A DNA stretch of 64,000 bases from Actinoplanes utahensis (GTDB lineage: Bacteria > Actinomycetota > Actinomycetes > Mycobacteriales > Micromonosporaceae). Below, in pieces: positions 9,981-19,521 of the stretch. Where the stretch lies: assembly GCF_016862455.1 (NCBI RefSeq), contig NZ_BOMZ01000085.1:1-64000 (forward strand), given 5' to 3'. The notes under the pieces were generated by a model. That model did no database searches. It saw only the letters and a list, made by a program, of their open reading frames with translations, and was not told where the DNA came from. A program made the translations under genes and the position numbers. Numbering within the stretch: the first letter of the stretch is position 1; the number at the start of each line of letters is the position of its first letter.

Positions 9981-10021
9981 GGGCCGTATCGGAGTTTCTC
10001 CGGTACGGCCCGACTCGTTTT
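9981..10021 (+). terminator. Rho-independent terminator after first coiled-coil gene
   Basis: A 14-bp stem (GGGCCGTATCGGAG with one G-T pair against CTCCGGTACGGCCC), a TTT loop, then GACTCGTTTT. It separates the two coiled-coil genes, so the second probably has its own promoter. Confidence 0.8.
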
Positions 10022-10090
10022 CGCGCTTGCCTGGGTTTATCAAGCCGAGGTCAGACAAATCGCAACTAGCCGCATGGTCTCAGTCAAGCC

Positions 10091-10108
10091 GGTGTGTATC
10101 GACACACC
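10091..10108. promoter_or_regulatory. Inverted repeat upstream of second coiled-coil gene
   Basis: GGTGTGT-ATCG-ACACACC, two perfect 7-bp arms with a 4-base centre, lies 31 bases before the start at 10140. It could be an operator or a leader hairpin; nothing decides which. Confidence 0.35.
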
Positions 10109-10139
10109 ACGGGACGATGCGTATGTGAGGATGGAAAGC

Positions 10140-11651
10140 ATGTCGCACGGCGGTGAAATTCTCGGTCTCGGCGGGGAGGCGTCCACCGAACCCAGCTTCG
10201 AGACCGCCCTTCGGGGCTACGAGAGGAAGCAGGTCGAGCGATACGTCACCCGGGCGGAGAACGAGATAGCCGCCCTCCTCAACGATCGTGAACAGGCGTA
10301 TTCGCAGATCCAGGCGATGTCCGCGCAGATCAAGGGGCTGCAGGCGGAGCTCACCCAGGCCCGGAAGAACTCCGGGGTCAGCGGTGAGGTGTCGTTCCGC
10401 CACCTGGGCCCCCGGGTCGAGCAGATCCTCGTGCTCGCCGAGGAGCAGGCCGAGGCGATCAAGGCCTCCGCCACCGACGACATCGCGAGCCGCCTCGCCG
10501 AGGCCGAGCGGATCCGGGCCGAGGCCGAGGCGCACGCCCACAACGGCATCCGCGACTTCGAGATCGCCCTGGCCGCGCGCCGGGCCGAGGAGGAGAAGGC
10601 GGACGCCGCCAAGCGCGCCGCCTCGGACAAGGCGCTGGCCGCCGCCCGCCAGTCCGCCGACCAGATGCGCAATGAGGCCGAAGCGGTGCTGGCCCGCGCC
10701 CGCAACGAGGGCAAGCACCTGGTGGAGACCGCCGCTCAGGACGCCGCCCGGGCCCGGGCCGAAGTGGACGGCTACGTCAAGTCCACCCGGATGCAGGCCG
10801 AGCAGGAGCTCAAGGCGCTGCGGGAGAAGACGGCCCAGGAGCTCGCGGCGCAGCGTGCCGAGGCCGAGCGGGAGCAGGCCGACCTCAAGGCGTCGGTCGA
10901 GCACGAGCTGGCGCTGCGCCGGCACTCGGTGATCGAGGAGCTCGGCCAGATGCGGGCCGGTGTCGAGAAGCAGTGCGCCGACCTGCGCAGCGAGGCCGAC
11001 AAGTACGCCGAGGAGGTTCTGCGCCGCTCCGACGACCAGGCCACCGCTGTCCGCAAGGAGATCGCCGCCCAGCAGGAGAAGATCGCTCAGGCCGGCCGCG
11101 AGCTCGAGGCGGCGAACGCCGAGGTGGCCGAGGCGGAGAAGCGGGTCGCCGCGGCCCGCGAGCAGGCACAGGCCGGGGAGCAGGAGGCCGAGCGGGTCCA
11201 GCAGCGTCTCGCCGAGACCTCCCGGCAGCTGGAGGCGGAGCTGAAGCGGGTCGCCGAGGCGAAGCGCTCCGGGGAGGCCGCCGAGCGGCACGCCGCCGAT
11301 GTCCGCCGCCAGGTGCAGAAAGAGGCGAAGCGGGTGGCGGAGCTGGCCGCCGCAGCGGTTCTGGCGGCCGCTGCCGAGCACGATGAGGACAGCAGCCCGG
11401 CGGAGACGGCGGTGCTGTCCGCCCCGGTCGTCGCGTCGGCCTCGCCGGTCGCCGTGGGTGCCGCATCAGTCGCGCCGGGTTCTGCGGCGGCCGCGCCCGC
11501 CGTCGCGCCGACGGCCACCTCGACAGCCACCTCGACGGCTGCCGAGAAGCCGGCGGCCGACAAGCCCGCGCCGCCCGCCAAGGTGACCGCCTCGGCGAAA
11601 GTGACGGTGCCGGCGCCGCAGCCCAGCCGGGTCTCCGCCGACGCCGAATAA
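10140..11651 (+). CDS. Second Scy/FilP/DivIVA-like coiled-coil protein
   Basis: Paralogue of the preceding gene, 503 residues. It shares the N-terminal DivIVA-like box (ALRGYERKQVERYVTRAE) and the motif LGPRVEQILVLAEEQA ([16 protein letters not shown] in its neighbour), then a long Glu/Ala/Arg coiled coil to about residue 425 and an Ala/Pro/Thr-rich tail. I chose ATG 10140 because GAGG and GGAAAG lie at proper distance; ATG at 10131 is possible. The preceding terminator suggests separate transcription. Expected to localise to growing tips or form filaments with its partner; this is inference from family and context. Confidence 0.75.
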   Translation: MSHGGEILGLGGEASTEPSFETALRGYERKQVERYVTRAENEIAALLNDREQAYSQIQAMSAQIKGLQAELTQARKNSGVSGEVSFRHLGPRVEQILVLAEEQAEAIKASATDDIASRLAEAERIRAEAEAHAHNGIRDFEIALAARRAEEEKADAAKRAASDKALAAARQSADQMRNEAEAVLARARNEGKHLVETAAQDAARARAEVDGYVKSTRMQAEQELKALREKTAQELAAQRAEAEREQADLKASVEHELALRRHSVIEELGQMRAGVEKQCADLRSEADKYAEEVLRRSDDQATAVRKEIAAQQEKIAQAGRELEAANAEVAEAEKRVAAAREQAQAGEQEAERVQQRLAETSRQLEAELKRVAEAKRSGEAAERHAADVRRQVQKEAKRVAELAAAAVLAAAAEHDEDSSPAETAVLSAPVVASASPVAVGAASVAPGSAAAAPAVAPTATSTATSTAAEKPAADKPAPPAKVTASAKVTVPAPQPSRVSADAE

Positions 11652-11700
11652 CTCCGGGACGACCCCGATGGCGAGGGTGGTTCGGCAGCGATAGCCTCCG

Positions 11701-12816
11701 ATGGTGTCAGCAGCCGAGCCACCCGAGCCGGAGCCGGAGCCCGAGGCGCGGCCAGAGGTCGACGAGAAGCCGTTCGGGGATCCCGGGCCACCGCTGAACA
11801 GGCGTAATCCGTTCCTGCTCGGGTTCCTGTTCGGACTCGGCGTGATCGTGGCGTACACCCTGTTCCTCGGTGTTCGCAACGCGACCTCGATCCTGGTCCT
11901 GATCTTCATCGCGCTGTTCCTGGCCATCGGGCTGCATCCGGCGGTGGTCCGGCTGCGCGGCTGGGGCCTGCCGCGAGGCGCGGCCGTGGCGATCGTCGCG
12001 CTCACCGTGGTTCTCCTGCTCGTCGGCGGACTCGTGGCGCTGATCCCGCCGCTGATCTCGCAGACCACCGAGCTGATCAACAACGCGCCCGACGTGGTGG
12101 AGAGCCTCCGCCGCAGCGAGACCGTCAACGAGCTGGTGCAGCGGTACGACATCGCCACCAAGGTGCAGGGCGCGGTGAACGCGGGGACGATCACCAACGC
12201 CGTGGGTGGGGTCGTCGGCGGTGCCCGGCTGCTCTTCGGCACGATCTTCAACGTCCTGACCGTGCTGGTCCTGACCATCTACTTCATGGTCGCCTTCGAG
12301 CGGATCAAGGCCACCGGCTACCGTCTCGTGCCGTCCTCCCGCCGGGAGCGGGTCACGCTGCTCACCGACGAGATCCTGACGAAGGTCGGGGCGTACATGG
12401 TCGGCGCGCTGGCGATCGCGGTGCTGGCGGGGGCGAGCACGTTCGCGCTGGCCCTGATCCTCGGCCTGGCCTATCCGTTCGCCCTGGCGGTGGCGGTCGC
12501 GATCTGCGACCTCATTCCGCAGATCGGGGCGACCATCGGCGCGGTCATCGTCAGCCTGGTCGGGCTGGCCTCCTCGATCACCGACGGCCTGGTCTGCATC
12601 GTGTTCTTCCTGATCTACCAGCAGATCGAGAACTATCTGATCTATCCGCGGGTGATGCGCCGCTCGGTGCGGGTCAGCGACGTGGCGGCGTTGGTGGCGG
12701 CGCTGCTCGGAGTGGCCCTCTTCGGCGTCATCGGGGCCCTGATCGCCATCCCGATGGTGGCCGCCATCCAGCTGATCATGCGCGAGGTGGCACTTCCCAG
12801 CCTCGAGGAGCGGTAG
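11701..12816 (+). CDS. AI-2E family (PerM/TqsA-like) membrane permease
   Basis: Integral membrane protein of 371 residues. The first 35 residues are an acidic Pro/Glu-rich cytoplasmic stretch; about seven to eight hydrophobic segments follow, with a soluble stretch at ~120-175. The C-terminal half has family features such as AICDLIPQIGATIGAVIV and a QQIENYLIYPRVM loop. Family members export small molecules or ions; several act as Na+/H+ antiporters and only some affect AI-2, so the substrate is unknown. It begins 49 bases after the coiled-coil gene and may be read through from it. Confidence 0.88.
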   Translation: MVSAAEPPEPEPEPEARPEVDEKPFGDPGPPLNRRNPFLLGFLFGLGVIVAYTLFLGVRNATSILVLIFIALFLAIGLHPAVVRLRGWGLPRGAAVAIVALTVVLLLVGGLVALIPPLISQTTELINNAPDVVESLRRSETVNELVQRYDIATKVQGAVNAGTITNAVGGVVGGARLLFGTIFNVLTVLVLTIYFMVAFERIKATGYRLVPSSRRERVTLLTDEILTKVGAYMVGALAIAVLAGASTFALALILGLAYPFALAVAVAICDLIPQIGATIGAVIVSLVGLASSITDGLVCIVFFLIYQQIENYLIYPRVMRRSVRVSDVAALVAALLGVALFGVIGALIAIPMVAAIQLIMREVALPSLEER

Positions 12817-12840
12817 CCTCGGAGACCGTCTTCCCGAGGG

Positions 12841-12878
12841 GCGGACCACTACGGCGGTGCGCACCACCGCCGGTCCGC
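12841..12878 (+). terminator. Hairpin downstream of the AI-2E permease
   Basis: GCGGACC + GGCGGTG pair with CACCGCC + GGTCCGC, a 14-bp interrupted stem 25 bases past the permease stop. No U-tract. Confidence 0.55.
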
Positions 12879-12898
12879 GGCACTTCCCCGACACCGAT

Positions 12899-13174
12899 TT
12901 CCGGTACGGGCCACCCACGGTCCCGTGACTCCCCGCGGCTGCGGCAGGCGTCCCCTCCGGGCCGTCTCCCGGTGCCACTCATGCATGCCCGTCCCGGTCA
13001 CCCCCGGCTGGTTGTCACGGCTGTCTCAGCTGCGTTGAGACAGCCGTCCGTGTCCTTGCCACGCCCGTGCCGTGCGTGAAAGCCGCCCGCTGGGCGCGGG
13101 TGACATAACGCTTTCGATCAAAGCATGAGCTGCGGTGGTGGCGACTTTCGAGCCAGCCGTGACAACCAGCCGGG
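12899..13174 (+). repeat. Dispersed intergenic repeat, copy A, with nested hairpins
   Basis: This 393-bp gap (12817-13209) has no gene. Bases 12899-13004 match copies at 24640-24744 and 41827-41933, sharing GGTACGGGCCAC, GGCAGGCGT, CCGGTGCC and the palindrome CATGCATG. Directly after the core is a 12-bp perfect hairpin (ACGGCTGTCTCA at 13017-13028 with TGAGACAGCCGT at 13036-13047). A second, wider inverted repeat pairs 20 bases at 13003-13022 with 13155-13174. In copy B these two hairpins are one uninterrupted stem, so copy A looks like the same structure with about 110 bp between the arms. Non-autonomous mobile element or structured RNA are both possible. Confidence 0.75.
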
Positions 13175-13209
13175 AACCCGAACCACGTGTGCCGCTGCTT
13201 CGGGCGGCT

Positions 13210-14010
13210 TCAGCTCGCCGGATTGTCGAAAGCGGCGACGGTGCGGTCGGCGTAGGCGCTGGCGTCACCGGTCTCCATCGGACCGTCCCATGTCGTGGGC
13301 AGTGGAGTCAGCACATCGGGGGCGACGCGGCGGACGATCTCGTCGAGGACCCGTTCGGCGTCGCCGACCCACAGGTGTTTGGCGCCGTCGACGCCGACGA
13401 TCTCGGCCTGCGGGATCGCGGCGAAACGCTCACGGGCCTCGGCAGGGCGCAGGTAGTCGTCGAACTCGGGGATCAGAGCGGTCACCGGCTTGCCGCTCTC
13501 CGCCCACGCCGCGAGGTGCTCGTCCTTGCTGAACCGCAGGGGCGGGGAGAGCAGGATGGCGCCGGAGACGGCGGGGTCCAGGCCGTACATCAGAGTGAGG
13601 TCGGTGCCGAAGGACCAGCCGACCAGCCAGATCGCGGGCAGATCGGCGAACTCGGCGAACTCGATGGCGGCGGCCACGTCGTAGCGCTCGTCGACCGCGT
13701 TCGCGAAGGAGCCGCCGCTGGTGCCGCGGACGCTGCTGGTGCCACGGGTGTTGAAGCGCAGCACCGCGATGCCGGCCAGGGCGGGCAGCCGCCACGCCGC
13801 CTTGCGGTAGACGTGGCTGTCCATCATTCCGCCGTGGGTGGGCAGCGGGTGCAGGCAGACGAGGGTGGCGACCGGCTCCCGGTCGAGCGGGCGGGCCAGC
13901 TCACCGACGAGGGTGACGCCGTCCGCGGTGTGCAGCTCGATGTCCTCCCGGTGCGCCGGGAGGATCGAGTTGGCCCGGATGTGGTTGCTCATAAAAAGAG
14001 ATGTTTCCAT
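13210..14010 (-). CDS. Alpha/beta hydrolase
   Basis: Cytoplasmic serine hydrolase of up to 266 residues in the dienelactone-hydrolase/YfbB-like group of small alpha/beta hydrolases. HPLPTHGG is the oxyanion-side segment, GWSFGTDL (G-x-S-x-G) holds the nucleophile, PEFDDYL a likely catalytic Asp and GAKHLWVG the His. Codon Met7 (ATG at 13992, MSNHIRAN) is an equally good start. No signal peptide. It is transcribed away from repeat copy A. Substrate unknown. Confidence 0.8.
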   Translation of the reverse strand: METSLFMSNHIRANSILPAHREDIELHTADGVTLVGELARPLDREPVATLVCLHPLPTHGGMMDSHVYRKAAWRLPALAGIAVLRFNTRGTSSVRGTSGGSFANAVDERYDVAAAIEFAEFADLPAIWLVGWSFGTDLTLMYGLDPAVSGAILLSPPLRFSKDEHLAAWAESGKPVTALIPEFDDYLRPAEARERFAAIPQAEIVGVDGAKHLWVGDAERVLDEIVRRVAPDVLTPLPTTWDGPMETGDASAYADRTVAAFDNPAS

Positions 14011-14080
14011 TCCGTCTTACGGGTGGCGGGTGGGGCGGTCGGATGGGGTTTCATTCCGTCATACGGGCGGCCGGATGGCA

Positions 14081-14410
14081 TCACCCATACCGGGGGGCGT
14101 TGCGCGAGCGCTCCACGCCGGGCGCGCGGCGGTCGCGGGCCCGCCAGCAGCCGGTGTGCCAGTGGCGGCGGTCGGCGAGGTCGCCGCGGTCGTCGGCGGG
14201 CCAGGCCACCACGTGGGCGAGGCCCGGACGGATGGCCTGCATGCAGCCGGGACACAGGTACGTCTTCACCGCCGCCCCGCCGAACACGTTGCGCACCATG
14301 TATTCGCCGTCCTGCCACTGCTGCACCCGGTCCTCGGTGATGCCGGGACGGTCGGGGCGCTCGGGGCGGTCGTCTTTACCAGGCCGGGGGCGATTGCGGC
14401 GGGGGCTCAC
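14081..14410 (-). CDS. Conserved actinobacterial small Cys/His protein
   Basis: Protein of 109 residues from GTG 14410. After a basic, Pro-rich N-terminus it reads QQWQDGEYMVRNV, then CPGCMQAIRPG, HVVAWP and HWHTGCW, ending GVERSRNAPRYG. The CxxC plus later His and Cys suggests a zinc-binding fold. I recognise the pattern as a short protein conserved across actinobacteria, often labelled ATP/GTP-binding without support. Function unknown. A ~25-bp direct repeat (CATTCCGTC-TACGGG) lies between it and the hydrolase gene, at about 14009 and 14052. Confidence 0.7.
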   Translation of the reverse strand: MSPRRNRPRPGKDDRPERPDRPGITEDRVQQWQDGEYMVRNVFGGAAVKTYLCPGCMQAIRPGLAHVVAWPADDRGDLADRRHWHTGCWRARDRRAPGVERSRNAPRYG

Positions 14411-14464
14411 GAGGTCAAGCGTACGTAGTGACTCATCGGTAACAATCGCCCTAGACTCGCGGAC

Positions 14465-15958
14465 ATGACGGCGACTCACGTTCCCGGCCTGCCCGTGATC
14501 GAGGACGGCCAGCTGATATCGACGAACCCCGCTACCGGTGCGGAGGCCGGCCGTGTGCCGGTCGCCGACGAGAAGGCGGTCAACGCGGCTGTCGAGCGGG
14601 CCCGCGAGGCCGCCGCCTGGTGGCAGGGCCTCGGTTTCGACGGCCGCAAGACCCGGATGCTGCGCTGGCGCTCCCTGATCGTGCAGCGGATCGAGGAGCT
14701 GGCGGCGCTCACCCACTCCGAGACCGGCAAGCCGCTCACCGACGGCCTGATCGAGGCCACCGCCGCCGTGGAGCACCTGGACTGGGCGGCCCGCAACGCC
14801 AAGCGGGTCCTCGGCCCGCGCCGGGTCCGCACCCGGCTCCTGGTCGCCGAGCACTCCGGCCACCTGGAGTATCAGCCGTTCGGCGTGGTCGGCGTGATCG
14901 GCCCGTGGAACTATCCGATCGTCACGCCGGTCGGCCCGATCAGCGGCGCCCTGGCGGCCGGCAACGCGATCGTCTTCAAGCCGAGCGAGTACACCCCGGT
15001 CGTCGGGCAGTGGCTGGCCGACACCTTCGCCGAGGTGGTGCCGGAGCATCCGGTGCTGCAGGTGGTGCACGGGTTCGGCGATGTCGGCGGGGCGCTGTGC
15101 CGGTCCGGGGTGGGCAAGGTCGCCTTCACCGGCTCGACCGCCACCGCCAAGAAGGTGATGGCCGCCTGCGCGGAGAACCTGGTGCCGGTGGTGCTGGAAG
15201 CCGGCGGCAAGGACGCGCTGATCGTCGACGACGACGCCGATGTGAACCTGGCGGCCGAGGCCGCGGTGTGGGGCGCGATGACCAACGCCGGGCAGACCTG
15301 CATCGGCATCGAGCGGGTCTACGCGGTCGAGCCGGTCTACGACCGGTTCGTCGAGGCGGTGGTGGCGAAGGCCGGCAAGCTGCGCACCGGCGAGGAGATC
15401 GGCCCGATCACCATGCCGAAGCAGCTCGACATCATCCGCGACCACATCGAGGACGCGCTGGCCAAGGGCGGCCGGGCGGTGCTCGGCGGCGCGGACGCGG
15501 TGCGGGCGCCGTACGTCGCCCCGACGGTGCTGGTGGACGTGCCGGCGGACTCGTCGGAGATCCGTGAGGAGACGTTCGGGCCGACGCTGACGATCACCCG
15601 GGTGCGGGACGCGGACGAGGCGGTGGAGAAGGCCAACGACACCGCGTACGGCCTGGGCGGTTCGGTCTTCGGCAAGCGCAACGCGATCCGCATCGCCCGC
15701 CGCCTGCGCTCGGGCATGGTGGCCGTGAACGGCACGCTCACCTTCGTCGGCATGGGCAACCTGCCGTTCGGCGGCGTCGGCGAGTCCGGTTTCGGCCGCA
15801 TCCACGGCGCGGACGGGTTGCGCGAGTTCGCCCGGGCCAAGGCGATCACGGTACGCCGCGGCCCGTCGCTGCTGCCCGCGATGACCTTCGAGCGCACTCC
15901 CGCCCAGGTCAAGCAGATCGTCAAGGCCCTGCGCCTGCTCTACGGCCGCAAGCCCTGA
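14465..15958 (+). CDS. NAD(P)-dependent aldehyde dehydrogenase (succinate-semialdehyde type)
   Basis: Aldehyde dehydrogenase of 497 residues. The Rossmann region carries GVIGPWNYP and FKPSEYTP; the catalytic Glu is in VVLEAGGKDALIV and the nucleophilic Cys in NAGQTCIGIERV; the C-terminal motif PFGGVGESGFGRIHG is intact. It resembles the actinobacterial succinate-semialdehyde/benzaldehyde dehydrogenase group, but substrate cannot be fixed. ATG 14465 is divergent from the small Cys/His gene, 54 bases away. A strong hairpin follows the stop. Confidence 0.9.
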   Translation: MTATHVPGLPVIEDGQLISTNPATGAEAGRVPVADEKAVNAAVERAREAAAWWQGLGFDGRKTRMLRWRSLIVQRIEELAALTHSETGKPLTDGLIEATAAVEHLDWAARNAKRVLGPRRVRTRLLVAEHSGHLEYQPFGVVGVIGPWNYPIVTPVGPISGALAAGNAIVFKPSEYTPVVGQWLADTFAEVVPEHPVLQVVHGFGDVGGALCRSGVGKVAFTGSTATAKKVMAACAENLVPVVLEAGGKDALIVDDDADVNLAAEAAVWGAMTNAGQTCIGIERVYAVEPVYDRFVEAVVAKAGKLRTGEEIGPITMPKQLDIIRDHIEDALAKGGRAVLGGADAVRAPYVAPTVLVDVPADSSEIREETFGPTLTITRVRDADEAVEKANDTAYGLGGSVFGKRNAIRIARRLRSGMVAVNGTLTFVGMGNLPFGGVGESGFGRIHGADGLREFARAKAITVRRGPSLLPAMTFERTPAQVKQIVKALRLLYGRKP

Positions 15959-15967
15959 ACCCTGGCC

Positions 15968-16009
15968 GCGGATGTGGTCCGGCCGTATTCGCGCCCGGAC
16001 CACATCCGC
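15968..16009 (+). terminator. Hairpin after the aldehyde dehydrogenase gene
   Basis: GCGGATGTGGTCCGG pairs perfectly (15 bp) with CCGGACCACATCCGC across a 12-base loop, nine bases after the stop codon. No U-run follows. Confidence 0.65.
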
Positions 16010-16031
16010 CGGTTTCGCATAGGGTGGACGC

Positions 16032-16697
16032 GTGGTCGATCATCCCGCGGTCCAGGTCAACGGCGTTCAGGTGAGTTACGGCTCGACGCCGGTGCTGGTG
16101 GATGCGGGGCTGGTCGTCCCGGCCGGCGCCGGCGTCTGTGTGACCGGGGACAACGGGGTCGGCAAGTCCACTCTGCTGCGCTGTGTGAGCGGTCTGCAGC
16201 AACCGGACGCCGGGACGATCCGGGTGTTCGGCGCCGAGCCGGGTGGCGCCCCGGAGTTCTGGCGTGCGGTCGCGACCACCGTCGAGCCGCCCACCTGGTA
16301 CCCGGGACTGACCGCCCGGGAGCACGCCGAGCTGGTGTGCCGGGCGCACGGCCAGGATCCGGAGGACGCCGGGGTCGACGAGGCCCTGGCGCGGTTCGGG
16401 CTGGCCGGGCATGCCGACGCGATCCCGCCGTCGCTGTCGTCCGGGCAGAAGCAGCGGCTCACCCTGGCCCTGGCGCTGTTGCGTCCGAGTTCGCTGCTGA
16501 TCCTGGACGAGCCGGAGCAGCGCCTCGACCCGGACGGCCGGGCGATGGTCGCCGAGATGCTCGCCGGCTATCTGTCCACCGGTGGTTCGCTGTTGCTGGC
16601 CAGCCACGACGACAAGTTCGCGGTGGCCTCGGGCGCGGAGCTGGTGACGATGGAGCGGCTCAGCCGTCCGGCGCCCGCCGAGCCGGAGGAGTCGTGA
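16032..16697 (+). CDS. ABC transporter ATP-binding protein
   Basis: Nucleotide-binding subunit of 221 residues. Walker A GDNGVGKST, signature LSSGQKQRL, Walker B LLILDEPE and the switch His in LLLASHDD are all present. It starts with GTG and its stop overlaps the next GTG by 4 bases, so it is made together with the membrane partner. No lipoprotein or binding protein is nearby, which suggests an exporter. Substrate unknown. Confidence 0.92.
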   Translation: MVDHPAVQVNGVQVSYGSTPVLVDAGLVVPAGAGVCVTGDNGVGKSTLLRCVSGLQQPDAGTIRVFGAEPGGAPEFWRAVATTVEPPTWYPGLTAREHAELVCRAHGQDPEDAGVDEALARFGLAGHADAIPPSLSSGQKQRLTLALALLRPSSLLILDEPEQRLDPDGRAMVAEMLAGYLSTGGSLLLASHDDKFAVASGAELVTMERLSRPAPAEPEES

Positions 16698-18187
16698 CCG
16701 GCGCCGTCGTCGAGCTGCGGCCGGTCCGTCAGTGGATCCGGCGGGCACAGGCCGCGCACCGGGATCGTCGCGAGTCGTTCGGCACGGCGTACACGACCGT
16801 CTTCTGTGTGGCGGTCCTCGCCGCCATGTTCCAGGGGCCCCTGGTGGCCGTGTTCCGCCCGCTCGCGCCGCGTCTCAGCGGTTCCGGCGCGCTGGCCGCC
16901 GGCGCGGTCTGCACCGGTCTGCTGCTGCTCGCGCTGCGCCGCCTCGGCCCGGTCACGGTCAGCCGCCCGGCCGCGTACTTCCTGCTCACCGCCCCGGTCA
17001 GCCGCCGCCGTCTGCTGGCTCCGGCGATGCGCACGGCGGCCGCCGGCGCGGCGCTGACCGGCGGTCTCGCCGCTCTCGGGATCCTGGGCAACGCCGTGAC
17101 GACCGGGTCGTACCTCCTGGCCGGGACGGGCGCGCTGCTCGGCGTACTCCTCACGCTCCTGGCCTCGGCGGCCCAGGCCCGACCGCGGCTCGCCGCACTC
17201 ACCGACACCGCCGCCCGTCTCGCGCTCGCCGTCGGCCTCGCCGTGCTGGTCGCCGAGGCGACCGGCTGGCCGCCGCCGCTGCCCGGCGGGGAGATCGCGA
17301 CGTCCGCGGTGGTCACCCTGACCGGCGCCCTCGCGGTCCTCGCCACGATCGCTCTCCTGCTGGGGGTACGCGACCTCGCGCGCACCTCGAACGAGAAGAT
17401 CCTGGAGTCGGCCAAGGCCACCGGAACCCTGGCCGACTCGGTCTACGGCATGGAGCCGTCGTTCCTCGCCGACATGGTGGAACGCCGCTACTGGGCACAC
17501 CGCCGGCTCCGCTCGGCCCGCCTGCCGCGCCGCCTGCCCCCGCTGACCGGCCAGGACGTCCTGCTCGCCCGGCGCCGGCCGGCCCGTCTGGCCTGGACGG
17601 CGGCGTCCACCACGTGGCCGCTGCTGCTGAGCTCCGCGCCGCGCTGGGCGCTGGTGATCGTCCTGCTGGCCGGGAGCACCCTGGCCGCCCGCGCCACCAC
17701 CGGGACGGTGAAGACCGATGCCGGCAATCCGGTCCTGCTGCGGACGCTCGGGCTCAGCTCACGCCAGGTCGTCCAGCAGCGTTTCTGGGTGCCGGCGGTC
17801 CTGGCGACGGTCTGGGCCACGACGGCGCTGACGCTGCTGCAGCTGGCCGGCGCGCTCCCACCCGGGCAGTGGTGGCCGCTGGGCCTGGCGCTCGGGCCGG
17901 TCGGCGCGGTGGCCGCGATCCGCGCGGCCCGCACCGGTTTCGTCCGCAACGACCTGCTGCCGTTCGAGACCCCGATGGGCACGCTGCCCACCGGGGCGCT
18001 GGTCTACGCCTTCGCCGGCGTCGACCTGATGATCCTGCTCCTGCCGATGGTGGTCGGGCTGGCCCAGGGGGTGACGCTGACCTGGACGACAGCCGTCTTC
18101 CAGATCGTGATCGCGCTGACCGGTGTCCGCCTCTATCTCGCCGTCAGCACCGGCACGGACCGGGTGGAGCTGGCTAGAAGAGGGTGA
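16694..18187 (+). CDS. ABC transporter membrane protein
   Basis: Polytopic protein of 497 residues, partner of the preceding ATPase. GTG at 16694 gives a GTGA overlap; a longer open frame upstream lies within the ATPase gene and is ignored. It shows roughly ten to twelve hydrophobic stretches in two blocks separated by a cytoplasmic basic region (~245-300, with [15 protein letters not shown]). It resembles DUF6297-like actinobacterial exporters, a weak assignment. Its 3' end overlaps the convergent nucS gene by 14 bases. Confidence 0.75.
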   Translation: MTGAVVELRPVRQWIRRAQAAHRDRRESFGTAYTTVFCVAVLAAMFQGPLVAVFRPLAPRLSGSGALAAGAVCTGLLLLALRRLGPVTVSRPAAYFLLTAPVSRRRLLAPAMRTAAAGAALTGGLAALGILGNAVTTGSYLLAGTGALLGVLLTLLASAAQARPRLAALTDTAARLALAVGLAVLVAEATGWPPPLPGGEIATSAVVTLTGALAVLATIALLLGVRDLARTSNEKILESAKATGTLADSVYGMEPSFLADMVERRYWAHRRLRSARLPRRLPPLTGQDVLLARRRPARLAWTAASTTWPLLLSSAPRWALVIVLLAGSTLAARATTGTVKTDAGNPVLLRTLGLSSRQVVQQRFWVPAVLATVWATTALTLLQLAGALPPGQWWPLGLALGPVGAVAAIRAARTGFVRNDLLPFETPMGTLPTGALVYAFAGVDLMILLLPMVVGLAQGVTLTWTTAVFQIVIALTGVRLYLAVSTGTDRVELARRG

Positions 18188-18833
18188 GCTCGTCCTTCTT
18201 CATGCCGCGGAGCTTGTCGTAGTCGACGACGACGCAGCGGATGCCGCGGTCGGTGGCCAGCACGCGGGCCTGCGGTTTGATCTCCTGGGCGGCGAAGACG
18301 CCGACGACCGGGGCGAGCAGCGGGTCACGGTTCATCAGTTCGAGGTAGCGGGTGAGCTGCTCGACACCGTCGATCTCGCCGCGGCGCTTGACCTCGACCG
18401 CGACCGAGCCGCCGTCGGCGTCCTTGAGCAGCAGGTCGACCGGGCCGATCGCGGTCATGAACTCGCGGCGGACCAGGGTGAAGCCCTCACCGAACGTCTC
18501 GGGGTGCTTGGCGAGCAGTTCCTGCAGGTGCGCCTCGACGCCGTCCTTCTGCAGGCCGGGGTCGACGCCCAGTTCGTACGAATAGTCCTGGAAGACCTCC
18601 TCCAGGGTGATCCGCAACTCCTCGCCGGCCTTGTTGACCACCTTCCAGACGCCCGGGGCCTCCTGCAGCTTGCAGGGCGGGCTCATCCAGTTGAGCGGCT
18701 TGTAGGCACGGTCGTCGGCATGGATCGACACCGACCCGTCGGCCTTGACCATCAGCAGCCGCACCGCCGGAGGCAGGTGGGCGGAGAGGCGGCCGACATA
18801 GTCCACGGAGCACTTCGCGATGACCAGACGCAC
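18174..18833 (-). CDS. nucS: Mismatch-specific endonuclease NucS (EndoMS)
   Basis: Protein of 219 residues in the non-canonical mismatch repair pathway that replaces MutS/MutL in actinobacteria. The N-terminal DNA-binding domain contains [17 protein letters not shown]; the restriction-like nuclease core reads [13 protein letters not shown] and VAVEVKRRG, giving the catalytic D-(x)n-E-x-K. The extreme C-terminus DELTLF fits the sliding-clamp-binding peptide of this family. GTG 18833 ([12 protein letters not shown]) is chosen because homologues begin here; codons upstream are unlike the family. Divergent from the DUF4126 gene. Confidence 0.93.
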   Translation of the reverse strand: MRLVIAKCSVDYVGRLSAHLPPAVRLLMVKADGSVSIHADDRAYKPLNWMSPPCKLQEAPGVWKVVNKAGEELRITLEEVFQDYSYELGVDPGLQKDGVEAHLQELLAKHPETFGEGFTLVRREFMTAIGPVDLLLKDADGGSVAVEVKRRGEIDGVEQLTRYLELMNRDPLLAPVVGVFAAQEIKPQARVLATDRGIRCVVVDYDKLRGMKKDELTLF

Positions 18834-18904
18834 CCAGCGACGGTACCTGACGTCCGACTGTCGTCCGCCGGGCGGCACGAGCATGGCGGTGCCATGCTGA
18901 GATC

Positions 18905-19513
18905 GTGCTCGAAGCATTGACCGGTACCGGTCTGGCCGCCTCCGCCGGACTGAACGCCTACATCCCCCTGCTGACCATGGGGCTCCTCGCCCGTTACACC
19001 GACGCCATCGATCTGCCCTCCTCCTCGACCTGGTTGTCGAACGGGTGGACCCTCTCGATCCTCGGCCTGCTGCTGGTCATCGAGATGGTGGCGGACAAGG
19101 TGCCGGTGGTCGATCACGTCAACGACATGGTGCAGACGTTCGTCCGGCCGACCGCGGGCGGGCTGGCGTTCGGGACCGGGTCGGCGTCCGAGACGGTGAC
19201 CGTGGCCGACCCGGGCGCGTTCTTCACCTCGAACCAGTGGGTTCCGATCGCCGCGGGCGTGGTCATCGCGCTCGTCGTCCACGGCGTGAAATCCGCGTCC
19301 CGCCCGGTGGTCAACGTGTCGACCGCCGGGTTCGGCGCGCCGGTCGCCAGCACCGCCGAGGACATCGGCAGTGTGGTGATGTCGGTGCTGGCCATCGTGC
19401 TGCCGGTGCTGGTGCTGATCGGCCTCGGGGTGATGGTGTGGGCGGCGGTCTGGGTGGTCCGGCGACGGCGGCGCCGGAGGCGGGCTGTGGAGACCCGTCA
19501 CCTGTTTGGTTGA
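18905..19513 (+). CDS. DUF4126 membrane protein
   Basis: Protein of 202 residues with about five hydrophobic segments. The N-terminal [17 protein letters not shown] and the middle [11 protein letters not shown] are characteristic of DUF4126. The basic tail RRRRRRRR marks the cytoplasmic end. Start is GTG. Function unknown. It lies 71 bases from the nucS start, divergent, and 8 bases ahead of the next membrane gene, so it may lead the following operon. Confidence 0.85.
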   Translation: MLEALTGTGLAASAGLNAYIPLLTMGLLARYTDAIDLPSSSTWLSNGWTLSILGLLLVIEMVADKVPVVDHVNDMVQTFVRPTAGGLAFGTGSASETVTVADPGAFFTSNQWVPIAAGVVIALVVHGVKSASRPVVNVSTAGFGAPVASTAEDIGSVVMSVLAIVLPVLVLIGLGVMVWAAVWVVRRRRRRRRAVETRHLFG

Positions 19514-19521
19514 CTGCTCGG

